Shown here in pieces: positions 8,550-17,879 of a stretch of 64,000 nt of DNA (position 1 is its first letter; each line of letters begins with the position of its first letter). The position numbers were made by a program, and so were the translations under genes. The notes beneath the pieces were generated by a model. That model was not told where the DNA came from and made no database searches. It saw nothing but the letters and a program-made list of their open reading frames with translations. Source of the DNA: Carettochelys insculpta (taxonomy: Eukaryota > Chordata > Testudines > Carettochelyidae); the NCBI RefSeq assembly GCF_033958435.1, contig NC_134137.1, positions 254,122,501 through 254,186,500 on the forward strand. Direction: 5' to 3'.

Positions 8550-10322
8550 ATGGCGAAGAGGATGGGATCCTCAGGGGTGCAGACCACCTTATCCGCCCCG
8601 GCGGGGGAGGCTGGAGCACGGGGGCATGCTCTCCGCTGTCCCTGGAGGGTAGGAGCTCGCTCGGGAAACGAGCAGGAGCACCTGTTGTTCCACAAGGGTG
8701 AGGCAGAGGAGGAACAACAAGGCACTGATTGCCAAATCATAGTGAAAAAAGATAATCAAAGTAAAAGTTATTTAGTGAAGTTAACAATGTTAGGATTGTC
8801 GTGCTTATTAGAAAATCATGACAACCTTTCATTTGATTTCCCCGAAACCTCCTTCCAAATCATGTCCATAGATTCCCGAGACCCCCTTACACCTGGGTCT
8901 GTCGAGGAATCCATGGGGAAGGTGGAAAAAATCCTAAAGACTATCGGGATCCAATATAAAAGTGGGGATTTCCCCAGATTGATCACGCCCTCACCAAAAG
9001 CCACTGACTCTATCAAGGATTGGGCATATTCCCTAATTTCTCTGAAAAAACGAGGGGCTTTTGGTAGGGGGGTGTATCATAAAAAAGAGGTAATCATGAC
9101 TATGACTAAAACAATATTACAATTGGAGAATATGGTGACTAAATTAGAATCCGAATTAGGAGTGGTGAGATCCCATATTCTCTCAATGATAAATCATGAA
9201 TCTCAACCAATTACTAACGAATCCCATCAGGTACAAATTAATCAGGTTAACCAGACAAACTCTAATTCTCCAAATTGTACAAAATCAGAAAGAACCCCTT
9301 TGGAGGCGTGTCCTGTTTTTGTCACAAAAACCGTGACAAATCATGACACTCACATGTCTACCTCAAACACTGTCCAAAGGGAAAGGACAACTGCGGAGCT
9401 CAAAGCCCTATCAGACGACACCAAGCGCAGACCGGGTGAAACCACTCCGGTCTGGCTCGGGCGTCTGATATTGGAGCATGCAAACGAGTGGCTTTCCCGG
9501 ACTGAGGCCATCTACCTCGCCACTAATGCATCATGGCGAGGTAGCGGGTGCTCACTCCGGGACCTTCAAAACAATGGGACGTGGCCCATAACAGTGCCCG
9601 CTTTGGGGGTGCTGCTATGCAAGACCTCGTATCAGGCCATGTCAATAGCTCCTAAGAGCATCAAAACATCCAGGGAGCTAATTAGAGCCGTGGCAGGACT
9701 GTCAGCTGTAGATTGGGTGCCCGTGATAGGAGGCCCCGTTGGGCTTACCGCCGCACAAGCCCAAAGTCCCTTTTATTATTTGCACGTACAGGACCACACC
9801 CGCGTGCCTGTCTCTGGGTCGGCTACGCGGGCGGCGGTCTCCGGGTTGCCCAGGAAGGACCCTGGGATCCTTTTGTATCTTAGGGGCGCAGAAGGGCAGG
9901 AATTAGCGTACTTGTTCAATTTGGAGGAGGACCTCCCGGAGATCCCCACAGAATCCCCGGGCTCCTCACCCAGGTTGAACAGACACTCGCACTCCCGGGG
10001 GGAAGAGTCATTCCCTTCGGGACGACGAAACCCTAAGGTACACTTCAATGATTCGGCTAATTCGGCTCCTCCATCCCCAGGACCTAGCCCCAATCCGGGA
10101 CGTAGTCCCAACTCCCTGCTTAGCAGGTATAGGTACGCTTTAACGGGATACCTTCTACAAAGGGGGAAAAAAACTGAAGAACTGCAGAACATATCAAATG
10201 TAAAGTTGGAGAGACAGGCAATAGGTCTAGGATGGAACCCCGAACGATGGATGGCGAATCCTAAACCTATCGCCTATCATCAACCGTCAAAAAACGGGAG
10301 CTCCAATCACGATTTGAAATAG
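8550..10322 (+). CDS. gag: Retroviral Gag polyprotein
   Basis: The frame of 590 codons is intact. Its ATG uses the last base of the LTR and the first two of the primer site, with G at -3 and at +4. The frame is open further upstream (to 8319), but the first codon there is GTG, so 8550 is the first in-frame ATG. A coiled-coil-like segment lies at about residues 183-214, followed by a long central region, then a Pro/Ser-rich, basic C-terminal third. There is no CCHC zinc knuckle and no obvious PTAP or PPxY late motif. Identification rests on position between primer site and protease, length, and the frameshift site near the 3' end. Gag would assemble particles at the cell membrane or in the cytoplasm; which is not visible from sequence. 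Confidence 0.8.
   Translation: MAKRMGSSGVQTTLSAPAGEAGARGHALRCPWRVGARSGNEQEHLLFHKGEAEEEQQGTDCQIIVKKDNQSKSYLVKLTMLGLSCLLENHDNLSFDFPETSFQIMSIDSRDPLTPGSVEESMGKVEKILKTIGIQYKSGDFPRLITPSPKATDSIKDWAYSLISLKKRGAFGRGVYHKKEVIMTMTKTILQLENMVTKLESELGVVRSHILSMINHESQPITNESHQVQINQVNQTNSNSPNCTKSERTPLEACPVFVTKTVTNHDTHMSTSNTVQRERTTAELKALSDDTKRRPGETTPVWLGRLILEHANEWLSRTEAIYLATNASWRGSGCSLRDLQNNGTWPITVPALGVLLCKTSYQAMSIAPKSIKTSRELIRAVAGLSAVDWVPVIGGPVGLTAAQAQSPFYYLHVQDHTRVPVSGSATRAAVSGLPRKDPGILLYLRGAEGQELAYLFNLEEDLPEIPTESPGSSPRLNRHSHSRGEESFPSGRRNPKVHFNDSANSAPPSPGPSPNPGRSPNSLLSRYRYALTGYLLQRGKKTEELQNISNVKLERQAIGLGWNPERWMANPKPIAYHQPSKNGSSNHDLK
8551..8568 (+). other. Primer-binding site, tRNA-Ser(GCU)-like
   Basis: The 18 bases directly after the LTR, TGGCGAAGAGGATGGGAT, begin with the obligatory TGG. 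By my recollection of the vertebrate tRNA-Ser(GCU) 3' end they are complementary to it with one mismatch. The site overlaps the first codons of gag, which is unusual. Confidence 0.7.
10289..10295 (+). other. -1 ribosomal frameshift heptamer A AAA AAC
   Basis: The heptamer sits in the gag frame exactly as A-AAA-AAC (codons AAA at 10290 and AAC at 10293), nine codons before the gag stop at 10320-10322. After a -1 slip the pol frame is open without a stop to 12757. A GGAGCTCC palindrome follows within a few bases; a longer stimulatory pseudoknot was not worked out. Confidence 0.85.
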
Positions 10323-13300
10323 ATAATTGTGTACCAATTTCTTTTAATCATGTTTACAATTTAAATGATAATAGCGATGAATTTAACACGGATACCAGAC
10401 CATATGTGTGGATCAAAGATAGAAATCAAGTAAAGAAAAGATTTTTAGTTGACACGGGCGCCCAGATCAATGTTATTACCCCCGATGTAGCCCACCAAAA
10501 AACCGGGGCACACCTATATGTCCAGGGGCTAAATCAGGCCAAGAAGGCCCCTTTGGTGAAAGCCAAATTGGGACTCACAAATGGACCTCTATTATGGTTC
10601 AGGGCAATCATCGGAGGTAAAAACATACTGGGCGTCGGAGCCATTAGGGCGTTGCAGTTACAGCCTGTGTTGGCAGCATTACCCATACGAATCATAGACC
10701 CCTTAATTCAGCACCATACCCCTGAGATTGTGAGGCCTGAACCTTGGAAGTTTAGGCCTATTCCTACCAGGGGGGAAGCGGCTCTGGCAGGGATTACTGA
10801 ATTAATAGGTAATTTAATCAGGGACAATCAAATTTATCGTATCAACGAAAGCAAGTACCTCTCCCCGGCCTGGGGAATACCAAAACCTGGCTCGACGGCC
10901 CCGGCAAAAAAATTTAGGATGGTAATCGATTACTGCAAGGCCAACGAAAGAATTCGACCAGTCCAGTATTCTGTTAAATGGGTCCGTCCAGAGATAGAAA
11001 AGGTCTTGGCCAATCAAAAATATAAATTTGGCACAACTATAGACTTAAAAGATATGTTTTACCAAATTCCTCTGGACGATCCCTGTGGGGTGCTGGACTT
11101 CTCTTTCGAGGGACGCCTATACAGGTGGAAGGTATTGCCCCAAGGCTATCATAACTCCCCCTCAGTGGCTACACAGTGGCTGGCCAGGACATTGGAAAAA
11201 TTGGAGATTCCCCCTGACTGTGAACTGCTCTACTACGTCGATGATATCGCTGTGGTGGGCAGGGATCAGTCAGTGATCGAAAAATTCACTAATCAGGTCA
11301 TCTCACAATTGAACTCTGATGGGTGGAAAATTAATAATGAGAAATCTAAAATTAAACCCATCCAGGAGTTCTCGTTTTTAGGAATCGAAGTCACGGCCAA
11401 CTACTGGGCCACTGAAATTGATCAAAATCAAGTGCAGAAATGGTTAAATCATCCTCCCACAACTTTAAAAGAAACGCAAGAGGTACTTGGCTTTCTAAAC
11501 TATCGTCGGTCACTAATCCCTACCAGATACGCCCCTGCCCTAGGAGTTTTGCAATCCAAATTAAAGAAAACACACAACTCAGTTTGGTCTGGTGCTCAAT
11601 TAACGGGATACAAATTGATGTTACACTCCTTACAGACCCCATCAAAGCTGAACCGGGTAGATCATAGTTCCCCGGTATTGATCAATCTTGAGCTCAGCTT
11701 TGACCAAGTTATTGTCAGGGTAGAACAAGGTAATCATGTCGTAGGACGAACAATTAAAAAATTATTAAGTAGTCAGGTTCGGTATGGCATCTATGGAAAG
11801 ATGCTCCTCGCCTTAGAGGCGGCAATGCCTTGGAACCACCTCCATGGGACAGTAAGAGGCCCGGTTGTTTCATCCCTCTGCTGGCTCATGGAAGGGCACC
11901 CATTGGAGTTTGGTGGTGAGGATTTGACTTGGGCTAAATTACTCTATTTGGCGAAATCTAATTGGGCATCGTGGACCTTGATAAACGCTCCTCTTCCTGC
12001 GGAACTAAAACCTTCCGCAATTGTCATCAGAACGGAGAGTCACGCTCCATGGTTGTTTTCTGATGGCAGCACCAATCAGATGGTAAAATCCGGAATGTTC
12101 TGTGCCAAGTGCAACTATCTGAAAATAGTGACGGAGGCACAGGACACCTCTGCCCAAGCTGCAGAGGTGAGAGGCGTTTATCTCGCTGTCCAACACGCGA
12201 TTGAAAAACACACCACCGAAGCTCCAGTGTTGGGAATAGATTCGGAATACGCGATAAAGATCCTGACGGGAGAAGGATCACCGCAAAAGTATAATAACAT
12301 TTGGCACCAAATTAAGACTATGGTCAACAAGTCTAAATCGCGTATTTGGTTCGTAAGACATTGCCCTTCCCATAGACCCGACTCGAACCAACTACATTCG
12401 TTCCTGGACTCTCACCTACAAAGCTACGGTGGGCAGCCATCCCCAGATAATTCCGATCAGGCAGAGGTGTGTATTAACACCAGCTTAAAAAATCCTAATT
12501 CGGCTGAACTGGCTCGCTGGTTGCATTGCACCTGGGGCCACTGGGGACCAAAGGTCTGTCGAAAGCTTTGGAGGTCAGAATCAAACGCCCCTGACATAGC
12601 TTTCAAGGTCTGGAAGGACGTAACACGCAATTGTCTTGAATGTAATACTAACAAACGATTAAACCAAACAAAATTTCAAAAAGACTCCCTAGGTCCACAA
12701 TATTTCAAACCTGGGGCTACCTGGCAGGTGGACCTTATGGGACCCCTGCCAGGGGCCTGACAGTTCCCTAAGGCACTCGTTATTGTGGATCTAGGGACTC
12801 GCCAAGTATGGGCAGCTCCAACCAGGCGAACAACTGCTAGAGATGTAAGAAATTTGTTAATCAAGTGTGCAGCCCATTGGGGTATTCCCCAAGAAATTCA
12901 GTCGGATAACGGTCCCCCATTTAATTCTTCCCTTCTGGACTCCTTGTGTCGTGAATGGAATACACATTGGCATTTCCACCTACCGTACCACCCCGAAGCC
13001 AACGGGGTGGTTGAACGAAAAATTGCTATTATTAAGGAACATTTGAAAATAGAAAACATTAATCAAGATTATAAAGGCTGGCATGTACATTTGGACAAGG
13101 TTTTAGTAAACATCAACCGAGCCACATCCAGGTGGCCGGATATCCAGCCAAAAACCAAAGAACCATGGAAACCCGTGTATAAACATGAAGACAAAGTATG
13201 GGTGCTACTGCCAGGGCCAGGACAATCCAAACCAATCATGGCCAAAATTGATCAACCTGGACAGTACCCCAATACCTACCTTTTACAAGATCCAAAAATC

Positions 13301-13339
13301 ATTGTGCATCACAACTGGTTGAATAGACGAGGATTGTAA
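10295..13339 (+). pseudogene. pol: Retroviral Pro-Pol, interrupted in integrase
   Basis: The frame begins by -1 frameshift and has no ATG of its own near the start. Domains in order: aspartic protease (DTG at 10451-10459), reverse transcriptase (TTIDLKDMF near 11035, LPQGYHNSP near 11140, YVDD at 11236-11247), RNase H (DGS near 12060, further acidic residues near 12170 and 12240, HRPDSN near 12372), and integrase with an HHCC zinc domain (HCTWGH near 12525, CLECN near 12634) and the D,D,E core (WQVDLMG near 12726, SDNGPP near 12905, VVERK near 13012). A single in-frame TGA at 12758-12760 separates the first catalytic Asp from the rest of integrase. Without readthrough the copy cannot make functional integrase. 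Confidence 0.88.
12758..12760 (+). other. In-frame TGA within integrase
   Basis: TGA follows GCC in the pol frame and is followed by CAG; the same frame then stays open to 13339. Nothing around it resembles a retroviral readthrough signal, and it falls between catalytic residues, so I read it as an inactivating mutation. Confidence 0.85.
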
Positions 13340-13373
13340 ATTATACTAATGAATTCTCTTTAATCACCGTTAT

Positions 13374-13375
13374 AG
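13374..13375 (+). other. Candidate env splice acceptor
   Basis: The AG ends a moderately pyrimidine-rich run ('ttctctttaatcaccgttatag'-like context, 13350-13375). It coincides with the AG of an in-frame TAG, and the frame downstream continues openly into env with several small hydrophobic codons. Confidence 0.35.
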
Positions 13376-13396
13376 ATTGCCCTAAGCCTGCTTCCG

Positions 13397-14911
13397 ATGG
13401 AGACCCTTGATCATTGGGACGTTAACAACCTGTATATTAAAACGTCCACTGTTATAGCTCAAGAATTAAACCTCACCCATTGCTGGATTTGCACAGTCCT
13501 ACCGGATAGCTCCGAGGCAGGAGTCTCGTTAGTCCCAATACCACTAACGGAGCAGCTCATCACATCCTCACCACGCCCACCATCACTAAATCCTGATTTC
13601 CCTGCAGCCCTGAATCCAGATCCAGAGCGTCGCTTGACCTGGGCGGAGGAACGGCTTAACAATACAGACTACCTCATTGTCAAAAGAAAAGTTGGGCAGT
13701 GGTGTTGGGTATGCAACGGGACCAATGTGACTCGGTCCGTAAACCAGGGAGGGGGGCGTGGATGGAAAGATGAGAAATTAGAAATCAAACCGGTGCCGGT
13801 AGGAAAAAGTGCATGTCTAAATTATGTTTTAAAAGAGGGACTTATAACAGCAAATCAATGGAAGAAGAGTGTTAAGTATTTCTGGGCAAAAACAGACACA
13901 GAAAAAAACACAGTGATGAAAATGAAGGAAACAGGACTTGATGCAGTGCATACCTGTGCATATAAAAATGAGTCAGAACTGTATTATTGTACCATATCAA
14001 GGGGTCTGACAAAAAGGCAAGTTCCCTTCACAGGATATTATAGTCACTACACTCAGGACTACACAAAATATGAATGTGGCAAGCCCATGGTCGCTTTGGC
14101 GGGCCACTACTTCATCTGCGGCCGCAGAGCCTACAAAACTCTGCCCGCGGGGTGGAGTGGATCCTGTTACTTGGCCTACGTCCTCCCGGATGTAAGGATC
14201 CATGACAACTTACCCAAGGGGAAAATTAGAAACGTGAGAGAAATAAAATTCAAATCGCTAGAGCTAACTTCCACCCAGGTAGAAATGTTAAAAACACCGC
14301 CTTTAACCTACAATGAGGTGGTAGGGTGGGCGTGGCTCCCTCCCCTAGGGGTAGTTCGATTGGGAAAATTAATGATCAAGCTGCAAGTTTTACTAGAAAT
14401 TATTGCCAATGAAACCGGACATGCGTTAATTGAATTGGCAACTGAACAACAAATCATTCGCAAAGCCGTATTACAAAATCGTATGGCTCTAGATATGATT
14501 CTTGCAGCAAAAGGGGGTGTATGTGCCCTAATAGGAGAGGACTGTTGTGTTTACATTCCGGACAATTACGAATCCATCGTGAGTAGGGCTAAGCATATCA
14601 TGGAGGTGGCTTATGTTCCCCCAGAACCACCATCGTGGATAGACTCGTTAAACCCTGGGCAGTGGGACCTATGGAATTGGATAATGAAACCACTAGGGTA
14701 TCTTGGCGGACAAATTTTAAGAGGGTTCATTTCATTATTGCTAATCATTGTTGCCGTAGGATTGATTGTTTTGTTATTTAAATGTATAATCAAGTGTTTA
14801 ATTTATTGCTGTAAATCGGGTTGTAAATCTTGTAGAAAAACCGAAAATCAATCACAGGTACAAATTCAAATCATAGACACAACAAATCAAACTATATCAA
14901 TCGGACTGTAA
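13397..14911 (+). CDS. env: Retroviral envelope glycoprotein
   Basis: An intact frame of 504 codons starts 57 bases after the pol stop, in the same frame. A CWIC motif lies at residues 29-32, as in the surface subunit of gamma-type envelopes. Near residue 376 there is CX6CC, the disulfide motif of the matching transmembrane subunit, preceded by a helical heptad region (LQNRMALDMI). A strong membrane anchor spans about residues 444-468, followed by a Cys/Lys-rich cytoplasmic tail. Two expected features are not visible: a signal peptide after the ATG, and a clear RXK/RR cleavage site. The in-frame codons just upstream (13376-13396) follow a candidate splice acceptor, so the N-terminus may be supplied by splicing. 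Confidence 0.82.
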   Translation: METLDHWDVNNLYIKTSTVIAQELNLTHCWICTVLPDSSEAGVSLVPIPLTEQLITSSPRPPSLNPDFPAALNPDPERRLTWAEERLNNTDYLIVKRKVGQWCWVCNGTNVTRSVNQGGGRGWKDEKLEIKPVPVGKSACLNYVLKEGLITANQWKKSVKYFWAKTDTEKNTVMKMKETGLDAVHTCAYKNESELYYCTISRGLTKRQVPFTGYYSHYTQDYTKYECGKPMVALAGHYFICGRRAYKTLPAGWSGSCYLAYVLPDVRIHDNLPKGKIRNVREIKFKSLELTSTQVEMLKTPPLTYNEVVGWAWLPPLGVVRLGKLMIKLQVLLEIIANETGHALIELATEQQIIRKAVLQNRMALDMILAAKGGVCALIGEDCCVYIPDNYESIVSRAKHIMEVAYVPPEPPSWIDSLNPGQWDLWNWIMKPLGYLGGQILRGFISLLLIIVAVGLIVLLFKCIIKCLIYCCKSGCKSCRKTENQSQVQIQIIDTTNQTISIGL

Positions 14912-15111
14912 TTTAAAAATGCCTTAAATGTGAATAATGTAAATAGCATGTTTGTGTAATTTGACTTCAACTTACCGGAAAAACCTAAAGGCCTAGTTGA
15001 ACCGTAATTGGCATTTAATTGGCTATATAGGAACCTTTGCCTTCCCAAACAACTTTCCTGCTGCCTGTAAAAGCCAAAGAGCTTGTCCTTCCCCACGTGG
15101 CCGCGGGGGCA
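14912..15111 (+). other. Env-LTR spacer with weak polypurine tract
   Basis: The spacer is non-coding. The expected plus-strand primer tract just before the 3' LTR is short and mixed ('gccgcgggggca'); no long run of purines is present. Confidence 0.5.
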
Positions 15112-16843
15112 TGTCAGGGATTTTTCATCCCTCAGGCATTATCGTCCCCGTGGGCCAGGGGAAACAAGCCTTTGAGCCATTAATATCACCACAGGGGCAG
15201 GTAGACCCTAAAAAGTACATAGGCTGCCATTTTGCGCCCTTAGTAACGGTCACTCTGTGTCAGTTGGTTTTACCGGTAACCTGAACTCACAGACATTTCA
15301 AATCATGAATTTCAAAATCCAGGCACCTCATTGGTCCAAGGTGAGGTAGCTCCTGGAGAGGGACCTGGTTGAGAACAGGCCCCTCAGAACGTTCATATGA
15401 TAATGAACTCATGAATAATTCATAAGTATAGGACATATAAGGCGGCGCCCCGCAGCACTGGGGGGTCAGCCAGCCAGCCAGTGAGTCAGTCAGTCAGCCC
15501 AGTCCAGTCGGCACCTGCTCGCCCAGTAGAAGACTTTGCGAAGAGCTCCTGAGCTGAGGAGAGCTCCTGTCTCCTGAGCCTGCAGCGCTGCAGCCACCCA
15601 GCAGAGTCCGCTCTGCTGAGACAGGCTACTTGAAATCACTTTACTTGAAATCACTCTCACTAAAAGAGCTTAGGCAGTGTATTCTGAGGTGATTCAGGTG
15701 AGGGACGAACTGGCTTCACCCTTAGGGTGAAGTACTGCGCCCGCACCCTTTAGCACCCAGAGACTGCCGAAAAAATCACTGCGGCATCTTCGATCCAGCC
15801 GCCGACAACAGGCCGAGAGCGGACGGGGAGTGGGGCGAACTGGCCCCATCAATAGGGTGGGGTACTGCGCCCATTCCCACTGAGGCCTAAAGCCTGCAAC
15901 TCGCGCAGCACCATCGACCTCGCTGTCACCGCCTCAGCCTTCCGTCACCGGACGCAGCCACTTCAACGGACCAAACTACAGGACACGTAAAATCCCCACG
16001 CCCCAGGATATTAACTTTATAACTTAAACCGGGCCACGTGGTATATTTACCACAACATAGCTTAAAGCTAATTTCTAATTATTATTCGGGGCTGCACACC
16101 TGCTTAACAACCCCATAGTTGAAAGTTTGTTAGTTAGGATTTTATTGTTATACTCTCTCTCTCTCTCTCTCTATAACCCTTTCTTCCCTGTTTCTCTCTT
16201 TCCCCATCCTCTCCAATCCCCGCTGAAAGAATCAGTGGGAAAGGAACCTTGTCAGGCTGGTCCGTAAGGGATCCGATAGGGTAACCTAATCAGTTGCCCA
16301 GGGTATATGAGGGGGGCAAACTAAAACTTACCCCTTGTAACCCGGAGAAAACAAAAAGAGCTCACTAAACCTTTTGTCCTTGTGTCTAGCAAGGAAAGTC
16401 TCTCATAGACTTCATCAATGGAATCCTTAATGACATTTGTTGTAAGTTTTTAAATTATAGATAAGTTAGTATATAGTGTTATAGTTTAATTGTTGTATTG
16501 TTAGTTTGACTATTACTGTTTGTGCTAATAAATATAATCCTTGTTTAATTCTACCCTCCTCTCCGTGCTTCACCCTTCCCTTTAGCCAATAGGCCAGCTC
16601 CTGCCCTACCAGTGATCAGTTTCCCCCGGTCTCTCCCTTCACATCTACACTGTGCTCCAGGCCCCCCTGCCGGAGGTGGGTGGGGTTGGTCTGCGGAGGG
16701 GCGGAGCGGCACACCGCCAGTTGGTGGGGCCTGCTGCCGACTCCTCTGTGCCCTCGCTCGAAGCCCCGTGAGGGATCCGACGGATTGCTGGTGCGGGGTC
16801 AGCGGGGGGTCGTTTCTCCCCCGCGATTCTGCCCGCGCTGTCA
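15112..16843 (+). repeat. 3' LTR
   Basis: It is nearly identical to the 5' LTR. Only 10 CT units are present, followed by an AT, which together explain the 14-base length difference. TATAA is at 15436-15440 and AATAAA at 16527-16532. The open frame of the U5 region does not continue into a gag-like reading frame beyond the LTR. Confidence 0.92.
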
Positions 16844-16848
16844 CTTAT
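16844..16848. repeat. Target-site duplication, right (CTTAT)
   Basis: This is an exact copy of 6800-6804, directly after the LTR terminal CA. Confidence 0.9.
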
Positions 16849-17029
16849 GAATGTATAAGCAGGAAGGAGCACAAATTTATATTCTTGCCTCAGGCACAAA
16901 AATAGCTATTATGGCTCTGCTTTCCCCCTTCTTCCTGCCCCACCTGTTTTTGAACTGCCTTGGGTTCACCAAGTCTTCCTGAATTGCCAAAATAGGTTCC
17001 CATCTGGATAAGGTTGGGAGCCACTGGTC

Positions 17030-17345
17030 TAGACTGTAGGTTTCTGTCAACAAAACTTTTCTTTGATAGAAGTTTTGTTGACGGAGTGCATGTCCAGACT
17101 GCAGATCTGTCAGAAGAGATCTGCTGGTCAGGAATGTTCTGTTGGCATTCCTGCATACCTCCTTCCATGAGGCAGAAGGGAGGTCTCAACAGAGGGGTTT
17201 TTTGCAGACATCTGGCCCCATGTGGATGCGCCAAATCTTGGAAAAGCCGCTCCTGACAGAACTGTAGGCAAAAGATACGCAAATGCCTTGTGCAATTTGC
17301 ATATCTTTTGCTGACAGTTCTTGGCAATCTAGAAATAATCCTAGC
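17030..17345. mobile_element. Foldback repeat ('gtcaacaaaacttttct' type)
   Basis: Near 17045 an internal inverted pair, 'caacaaaacttttct' against 'agaagttttgttgac', forms a hairpin, and 'tcttttgctgacag' near 17300 relates to the outer arm. Termini are not sharp. It is non-coding and probably an old non-autonomous DNA element. Confidence 0.4.
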
Positions 17346-17430
17346 ATACTGCTAGAGAGGATTGCAAAGTCTTGTTGTGTTCTGTGAGCTGCCCTTGCCC
17401 TGCCTCAGCTAGCTGAAAGTATGCTGACAG

Positions 17431-17871
17431 CAGTGTTTCCCAGTTGGTGTTCTGCAAAACCCCTGGGTTCCGCGAAGTGAAAGTCAGGGATCAGTGGCAA
17501 TCTGTGGCTGCAGCGCCACATGTGGTTTAAGGAGTCATTTGTGGCTCTGGAAGCTGCCACCACTGATTCCTCTGTGGCCCCCTGCTCTGCCACCACTGCT
17601 GATTCCCCTGTGGCTCCCTTCCTTGCCACTGCCAGAAGGGGAGTCAGACAGATCCTGATTTGTCCTGCGTCGAGCCCTTGGATCCAGAGTCAGAGGAGCA
17701 GAGATACGTTCATCTGCCATGTTGAGTGAGGCATTTGTGAGTGTTTGGGGCTGAGAGAGTTTAAGCTTGGAGGAAGGGGGCAGGTTTGGAGCTAGGAGGG
17801 GTTAAGGGTTATTAGGGGTTCTGCAAAATTCATTCTAGTTTAAAAGCGTTCCATGGCCAAATGAAACACTG
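17431..17871. mobile_element. hAT-like element (CAGTGTTTC ends)
   Basis: It begins CAGTGTTTCCC and ends in GAAACACTG, as does the copy at 53593-53904. The 8-base flanks (gctgacag and ctatacag) match only at the last four bases, so the duplication has decayed or the edge is slightly off. Confidence 0.5.
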
Positions 17872-17879
17872 CTATACAG

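Larger units (their letters stand above)
6805..8550 (+). repeat. 5' LTR
   Basis: It runs from TGTCAGGG to GCTGTCA and is defined by alignment with the 3' LTR and by the target duplications. TATAA lies at 7129-7133 and AATAAA at 8234-8239, so U3 is about 350 bases, R about 1.1 kb and U5 about 0.3 kb. A CT tract of 18 units (7846-7881) is the main length difference from the 3' copy. The segment after the TATA box carries GTCA/AGCC tetramer repeats with an AP-1-like TGAGTCA at 7175-7181. Confidence 0.92.
6805..16843 (+). mobile_element. Complete endogenous retrovirus
   Basis: The provirus has two near-identical LTRs (1746 and 1732 bases), a primer site, gag, pol and env in order, and flanking CTTAT duplications. 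The LTRs differ by three substitutions (near 7972, 8162 and 8671 of the left copy) and by the length of a CT tract. Features are mixed: Gag has no CCHC zinc knuckle, pro-pol is reached by a -1 shift, the primer site resembles tRNA-Ser, and Env has the CWIC and CX6CC motifs of gamma-type envelopes. I cannot name the family. The single clear lesion is a TGA at 12758-12760. Confidence 0.93.

Noticed and set aside
8258..8740. Minus-strand 160-codon frame over the LTR end
   Set aside because: It is a shadow of the GC-rich U5/gag sequence, with no start context or homology.
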